Source: Cornus controversa (taxonomy: Eukaryota; Streptophyta; Magnoliopsida; Cornales; Cornaceae). Taken from it: a stretch of DNA of 64,000 nucleotides. The stretch covers positions 123,122,033 through 123,186,032 of the forward strand of contig CM048845.1 of NCBI GenBank assembly GCA_026545225.1, written 5' to 3'. The notes under the pieces are model-generated. The model did no database searches. It saw only the letters and a list, made by a program, of their open reading frames with translations, and was not told the origin of the DNA. Position numbers and translations under genes: made by a program. Of the stretch, positions 58,154 through 64,000 are shown one piece after another; the stretch's first letter is position 1, and every line of letters begins with the position of its first letter.

Positions 58154-58345
58154 CACATTTTTATAAGAAAAAGACAAAAAAAAAAAAATATATATATATA
58201 TTTGGATAGCTATGTGGTTGGCCGGATTTAGCCAATCACTTAGCTAACCAATGCTGAGTCTCACAATTTTAACTATATTGTTGTATTACTACAGTAGCAT
58301 TTTGTTGGTCAAATGGTGTTTGGCTATCTCATTGGTGGTGCTCTA
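57675..58345. mobile_element. Non-autonomous DNA transposon (GAGCATCCAC-type ends)
   Basis: Starts AGAGCATCCAC and ends GTGGTGCTCT, an imperfect terminal inverted repeat of a kind common in plant MITEs. The interior is AT-rich and contains (AT)n runs (58118-58150 and 58188-58201). No coding. Target duplication not clear. Confidence 0.55.
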
Positions 58346-58443
58346 ATGATTTTTCCAGTTCCTGCTATGTTGTTGGAGGTGAGCCAAAGTTAGGAATATT
58401 TTGGTTTTTGAATGGGTTTCGCATAGGAATCGGCAGTAGTTAG

Positions 58444-58790
58444 TTGTGTTTGGCATAAAATAATGAAATATAATGAATATTCTATTAAAGTGATAATGAA
58501 ATAAAAATGTGAATGAAATTGAATTATCATTTTCATTCTATTGTTTAGTTTCAAACATAAAATGATACAGAAATGAAATAATGATTACATTATTTTTGAT
58601 AACTAGATTTTATTTTTTAATGTTTATTGAAAATGAAATGACGATATCACAAGTTGAGTAGTGAAATAAATTTTCATTCTAAGGAATGACGCAAAATGGT
58701 CATTCCCACTTTAGTTTTTTTTACCAAATAAAGGAATCGATCCAAAAAGGTAATATTAGAATTTCATTCCATTGTTGCCTACTAAACACA
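58444..58790. mobile_element. MITE with TGTGTTTGG-type ends
   Basis: Starts TGTGTTTGGCATAAAAT and ends TGCCTACTAAACACA, with inner complementary stretches such as GAATGAAATT and AATTTCATTC. Typical AT-rich plant MITE; superfamily unassigned. Confidence 0.55.
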
Positions 58791-59342
58791 TCATTAAATT
58801 AATTTAGACTCAAAATTAAATTAATTATTATTTAAACTCATTATGCAATATTATTAACTAACTAAAACTTAATGAAATATATAAAAAAAATGAATTATAT
58901 ATCAATTCTTGAATAAATTTATAATTAAATTTTTTTACTTCTATTTGGTGGTAATTTTTCCTAATAATATAAATCAATAAACCTATCTAGGCATGGATAC
59001 ATGTGACCCGTGCACATGCAACATCTGAATACTAGTATTTAATCATTTGATTGTAAAATTCACGAAGAAAATACTTTGCTAATTTGTCAATTAGGATTCA
59101 ATTTTAATGCATAAAACACCATGAACTATAAACTTTAGAGGTAATATAAATATTCTTACCTCAATCCATCACAACTAATGGAACTTGAAACCTGAGTGCT
59201 TAGTATGGTGTTTCATTGTCAAAGAGAGTTTCAAGAATATGATTTGAAACCTTAACATTCCTAATATAACATATTAATTTATGATGAAAAACTAAAAGCC
59301 TCTGATTGATTGGAAGACCAATAATTAATATGTTATATTAGG

Positions 59343-59391
<49 letters not shown>

Positions 59392-60045
59392 TGAGAGTTA
59401 CACATTTACATATTCTTTTATAAAAATCCAACAATTTAATAGAGTAATAATGTTAGCACCTAATGATCATTAGATTTAAGGATCAAATTCTCTTGAATAC
59501 AAATAATTCTTTGAAAGTGAGAGTGTGTACTAAAAAAAAAAAAGTCTTAATGTTCTAGTGTAATGGAAGACAAACTCACATTTCCATTACGAGTGTAACA
59601 ATCTTTAGAATCCTTGCATCATCGCATTTGGAAAAAAATAATACAAATCATTCAACAATAATTCAAGTCAACCTGTTCAAATATGCATATGTATATCCCC
59701 TTGATCATACAACACCGCCAGTAGAACCCTTGCATCAAAATATATGTCAATTACAGTTTACTCTTCAATTGAAATATATGCATGCCATCAGATTCAGATT
59801 TGGATATCATTTTATCAAAAATCAAAACGCCCTAGCAGACTCCATCATACAATTAACAAGTGCCCTCTTCTTCACTATCAAGGGAAATCTGGTCGGTCTT
59901 ACATTACTTTATAGTGGTACTTCTCTTTCCAGATAAAGGCTAGAGTTTGAAATCTTTCTCCAATTCCAAGCCCTAGCTAGCAGCAGATCTATGGGCAATT
60001 GGATTTTATATATATATTTGTGGTGAATACTATAGTGGTATAGTA

Positions 60046-60081
<36 letters not shown>

Positions 60082-60556
60082 GGTGAATACTATAGTGAAT
60101 CAAATCATTTTTATCTGACATGAATCTCCTACAAATATTTTCTTTTCTTACCATGACAAACAAAAATTTTATACTGTGAAAGTCAGTCAGGAAATTACTG
60201 GGTTCAGTTTTCTCTTGGACTTCATTAGTTATGAGAAGAAAAATAATTAAAACAAAGGAAATGATAGTGTTAAGTTGTCCTTATGTTTTGATAATTTACA
60301 ATAGAAAAGATATTAATAATAATCCGTGATCGTGTTTGAAAAAGATAATTGAGATAAAATAAAGTAATATTTTTATTATTATTTTACAAACCGTGTAGAA
60401 GCAGACATACATTGTGCACATTTTATGCATGCACTTGCAAAAAAGCACCAAATGCACAATATCTGTCATTTATTGCCCATAAATTACTTGTGTACATTTG
60501 GTGGGTAATATTTCAATGCGTTTGCTTACAAATTGATGAGAAACTAAAATAAACAT
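58791..60556. other. AT-rich intergenic sequence, no gene recognised
   Basis: Contains (AT)n microsatellites at 59346-59388 and 60042-60077, and a short duplicated phrase TTTGTGGTGAATACTATAGTG (60017 and 60077). The open frame at 59628-59936 has no known domain. Confidence 0.5.
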
Positions 60557-60831
60557 TTTTAATTACGGAAATGATAAAAGATCCGATCTGTATCCGGACT
60601 TGCGTCTGAGCTATTTGAACAACTAAGCGAAGTATTAACAACCATGCACCTTTAACCAAATAAAATAGAGGAATGGTTTGCACCTTTATCATTTTAACCA
60701 AACTGGATTCGTGCAAATTTTTGTATCAAGTGAGATTTTTAATTACGAAAATGATAAAAGATCCGATCTGTATCCGGACTTGCGTCTGAGCTATTTGAAC
60801 AACTAAGTGAAGTATTAACAATCATGCACCT
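60557..60831. repeat. Direct repeat, two ~95-bp copies 179 bp apart
   Basis: TTTTTAATTACGGAAATGAT through GTATTAACAACCATGCACCT occurs at 60557-60651 and again at 60736-60831 with few differences. Confidence 0.9.
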
Positions 60832-60845
60832 TTATTTATTGGACG

Positions 60846-61123
60846 ATACTTACCTACTCACCGGTGTGTAGGTGAGCCCTCCTGACCGCTGATGTGTCCC
60901 AATAAAAAATCAACACATCAGCTTTAATTACAAAATTAAATTTAAAATGCAATAAATAAGTATAATAAATGAGATTTAAAATGCAATAAATAAGTATAAT
61001 AAATGAGATTGACCTCATTTATTATACTTATTTATTACACTTTAAAACTGACGTGTTCAATTTTTATTGGGACACATCAGTGGTCAGGAGGGCTCACTTA
61101 CACAATGGTGAGTAGGTAAGTAT
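60846..61123. mobile_element. MITE with long terminal inverted repeats
   Basis: 278 bp. The left arm is ATACTTACCTACTCACC, then GTGAGCCCTCCTGACC and GATGTGTCCCAATAAAAA. The right arm is the reverse complement ending GGTGAGTAGGTAAGTAT. The centre holds a further direct and inverted AATAAATAAGTATAATAAAT repeat. Foldback-like. Confidence 0.85.
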
Positions 61124-61154
61124 TATTCTTATTTATTTATTTATTTATTTTTTG

Positions 61155-61436
61155 AAAATTCAAGCAATCATCACTGGAAACAAACAGAGGCAGAACAATT
61201 TTATTATGAAATTGTACCATACATATATAGGTAACAAGCTTAGAAATCAATACTAATATGATTGATACACGAGTAGAGACAAGTGATCTTATGTGTTTCT
61301 TACACATTTGCGGTTGATCCTCTCGTCTCGCTTCTTGTTATGTATATATAATTACTGCATGCTTCACAATACACCAATACCAAGCAAAGAGGAGTTTGCA
61401 TATATATATATATATATATATATATAATGCAATGGA
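61155..61436 (-). repeat. 3' flank of RALF-B, paralogous to the RALF-A 3' flank
   Basis: Shares long blocks with 55118-55391. Contains (AT)n at 61400-61424. Confidence 0.8.
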
Positions 61437-61849
61437 CTATTGCCTGCACATTTCACGGTATCGGCAACGATCTTTTGGTCTTCCATTTTGCTTAGGAATG
61501 CAAGGACTATATGATCGTCCTCCATCACACTTTCCGCCTACAGATGCACGTTGATTTGAAGCTCGTGTAGTCAGTAGATCCCCATATTCTGCGAGTAGCC
61601 TTCTACTTATTTCATGATCCATTGGAAGCTCCAGCTGTTCTTCGTCCATGCCGCATTCGCCAATGCTACCTCCATTGCTGCAGGAGGAGGAGAGGAGTAG
61701 TGTGACTTGAACAAGTTGATCCTCTTCTTATGTGAGCTATATGTAGTAGAGGTAGAGTTAGCTCCACATACAATTACAATTGTGCCCAGCATCACCGCCA
61801 AGACTGCTAATGAACCGCTTTTCTTCACAAACACTAATGCATGCACCAT
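61437..61849 (-). pseudogene. RALF-B: RALF-like peptide gene with a broken frame
   Basis: The start at 61849 (MVHALVFVKKSGSLAVLAVM) gives a signal peptide like RALF-A. In a second frame the gene continues with CSNGGSIGEC, MDEEQLELPMDHEISRRLLA and a complete mature part, GGKCDGGRSYSPC, IPKQNGRPKDRC, RYREMCRQ. The spacing C-x8-C-x11-C-x5-C and CDGG..SYS match RALF32-type peptides. ISRRLLA is a good RRxL processing site; YISY is absent. The two frames change over between about 61690 and 61740. A CTCCTCCTCCTGCAG stretch there resembles a splice acceptor, but no plausible donor lies close by and RALF genes are normally intronless, so an indel is more likely. An unbroken second frame from 61649 would lack a signal peptide. 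Secreted function is therefore doubtful unless splicing or an assembly error explains it. Confidence 0.72.
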
Positions 61850-61921
61850 TTTACTTTCAGGAAGCAACAACTTAGGCAATACCAGCCTTTAGAGTATATT
61901 TTATAATTGAATCATTAGCTT

Positions 61922-61966
<45 letters not shown>

Positions 61967-62259
61967 TGAATGGTTCTCATTCCTGGCTCCAATTTGTTTA
62001 ATTATGGCTACTTCGTTAAAAGTATCATCCCACTATACTTGGGTGAGGATCAATAACAAATACCTTACTAGGTTGCGCAACATATATAGAACTGTTTCTC
62101 TCTCTCTCTCTCTCAATCACATACACACGCTCACTACAAGCAGATAAAGTCAACTATGTCAAGATCTTTTGCTTTTAGTGCATAATCAAACTCATGAATT
62201 CTATGCATCAAAACCCACTCACCTAGGTTAAGATTATTGCTATTTCGTTAAAAGTACAA
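61850..62259. other. RALF-B 5' flank
   Basis: GCAATACCAGCC, TTAGAGTA and ATTGAATCATTAGCTTCGGATAT match the RALF-A 5' flank (56090-56150). Then an (AT)n run (61926-61962) and a (CT)n run (62098-62114). No further gene. Confidence 0.65.
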
Positions 62260-63900
62260 TTTTAAAACAGATTTCATCGTTTCTGATTCGGAACCACAAA
62301 CCTAATTAAGAAAAACAATTTAGCAGTAATTAAAGTTGTCTATATATGCAAACTATGAATGAGAGCTTTTATTTAAGCAACAATTCAAACAATTAATATT
62401 CTACCAAAAAAAAATAAACCAATTGAAACCATAAAACATGACAACTGGAGTAACACATGACAAGAAATCGTTTGTTTTACTGTAACACAGTCTCGTTTCA
62501 AGATTTATCAACTGGAGTCTTATTTTCCTTAAACATGACAAGAAATCATTTTGAAATTGTCAAGCTCATGTCTTGTACGTTTTCCTGAAGCCATAAAAAA
62601 GGTGGGCCAACGGAATCTTGAAGACTCGGAAAAGTCTCTGGCAGTGGTGGATTTTTCCACCAAAAAGAACAAGATTAGCTGGAAGATAAGAAGCACCGAC
62701 ACACTAAACACAGGTACGAGACTACACCGACACCGACGTGATAATATGATAAATTTCATAAAATAAAACACGAACACAACAAAAATAGGACTATAAAATA
62801 ATAATATATTAATATATATTTAATAAATTAATTAATATTAATAATATCATAAATTTAACAATAAAAAAAAAATTATACAAGTACTTGAATTTATTATCAA
62901 ACAATTAATGTATTTTCAACAGGAGTGTTTTTATTATATTCAAACTAACTGCTAGAATCTTATACGTTACTAATTTTTCTAATAACAAACAAATAAATTT
63001 AAATACAAAATATCAAACAAAATGACATAAATTTATGTTAAATAAAGTTCTATTGACTTTTTTATTTTTTTGTTTTTAAATTTATTATTTAGAAATTTTA
63101 TCTCACTATTTTTTAGTTTTTGAAATTTTATTTTATAAATCACTATATTTATAAAGAAAATGACATAATAGTCATATTAAATGGTATATAAGTCATTATA
63201 ATTCTTTCAGGAGATGAGGGTCAAGATGTTAGCTTTTAAAAGATGAGGGACTGAAATGCTTAAAAAAAATACTTTAAAGGGGTTTTTTTGTAACTTTGAA
63301 AAAGTTCAGAAATTTTTTTGAACTTTTAAAAATTACAAAATGTACTTCGCCGTATCCCCTGCGTGTCATTGTAGTGTAAAAAAAAAAATCAGAACACTTC
63401 AAAAGAGTGTTCAATACGTCTAAATATTCGAAAAATATTTAAGTATCTGATGGTGACTGTTGCTTCTATGTTCGTTCTTAACCAGTCAATTAAAGTAATA
63501 AAATAAAAGAAAAAAGGAAAAAGAAAAATGAGAAATAGTATGTCCCGACAGCAATAAATGCAATGCAGCTGCCTAAATACCAATGAAAAATAAGTTCGAT
63601 GCAACTAGCTGGTCATAGTCAGACACTGGGGTTGATGATGATGAGAGCGAAAGCACTCAAAGAAGTTATAATTAAATTATAGGGGAGAGAGATGGTCAGT
63701 ATCCCCTAAATCAGTAATGTATAGTTGAAACTTTAAAAAGCTTCATTAGAATGAGAGGCTGAATAATTTTATAATTAAATCATAGCATATAAACATAGGT
63801 AGCTAGCTAGCTAGCTTAGAAATCAATAATAATATGATTGATGCACGAAGAGAGACAAGTGATACACAGTTCTTATAATTACTGCTTCACCATGCACCAA
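62260..63900 (-). repeat. Second copy of the CrRLK1L 5' flank / spacer / RALF 3' flank block
   Basis: 62260-62345 matches the gene 2 upstream sequence at 34805-34890 (AACCACAAACCTAATTAAG, CAATTTAGCAGTA). 62590-62660 has the AAAAGTCTCTGGCA motif. 63440-63660 matches 53270-53440. 63700-63890 matches the RALF 3' flank (GCTTAGAAATCAATAATAAT, GAGACAAGTGAT). The order is the same as at 52.6-55.4 kb, but no receptor gene adjoins it on the left. 62760-63400 is AT-rich without recognisable content. Confidence 0.65.
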
Positions 63901-64000
63901 TCAAGAGTTAAAATTTAAAAAAAAAAAAAAACACTATCAAACACAAATAAAGATATACATATTTAAAAGATTCACTTAAAATCTGAATTCCAGATTTTAT
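63901..64000. other. Right edge, no gene recognised
   Basis: A-rich sequence. A third RALF-like gene would be expected to the right if the block is complete, but nothing of it is visible here. Confidence 0.4.

Overview
The window is plant nuclear DNA, almost certainly from a eudicot. Evidence is the spliced DUF2039 gene with plant-type GT-AG introns, three FERONIA-like receptor kinases of the plant-only CrRLK1L family, RALF-type peptide genes, and many plant LTR retrotransposons, TRIMs and MITEs in AT-rich sequence. I cannot name the species. All recognisable host genes lie on the minus strand.

Layout. 1-966: 5' part of a DUF2039 (C9orf85-like) gene that runs off the left edge. 2386-5900: small repeats, a TRIM, a Harbinger/ALP1-like relic and a solo LTR. 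5901-16627: CrRLK1L gene 1 with its flanks; a 5.3-kb LTR element sits about 195 bp upstream of its start codon. 17152-24916: Athila-like element carrying a nested TRIM. 24917-35590: CrRLK1L gene 2 with its flanks; a second LTR element, itself carrying a solo LTR, lies in the 3' flank. 35809-42868: pieces of a third related element and a Copia element that carries another solo LTR. 42909-44100: CrRLK1L pseudogene. 44160-48000: Ty3/Gypsy debris. 48810-53240: CrRLK1L gene 3 with its flanks. 55392-56030 and 61437-61849: two RALF-like peptide genes, both apparently broken. MITEs and AT microsatellites fill much of 53-62 kb.

The central observation is a receptor-ligand neighbourhood. CrRLK1L kinases are the receptors of RALF peptides, and here a tandem FERONIA-like array lies next to a tandem RALF-like pair on the same strand. 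The spacer between gene 3 and RALF-A (about 52.6-55.4 kb) has a second, paralogous copy at 62.26-63.9 kb. This suggests that receptor, spacer and peptide gene once formed a unit that was duplicated. Gene 2 is a mosaic: its 5' flank and N-terminal ectodomain resemble gene 3, while its kinase half and 3' flank resemble gene 1. One further lost CrRLK1L copy is visible from a leftover 3' end at 16616-16627.

All readings are by eye. Element ends with target-site duplications are base-precise; family names and boundaries without such duplications are less certain.
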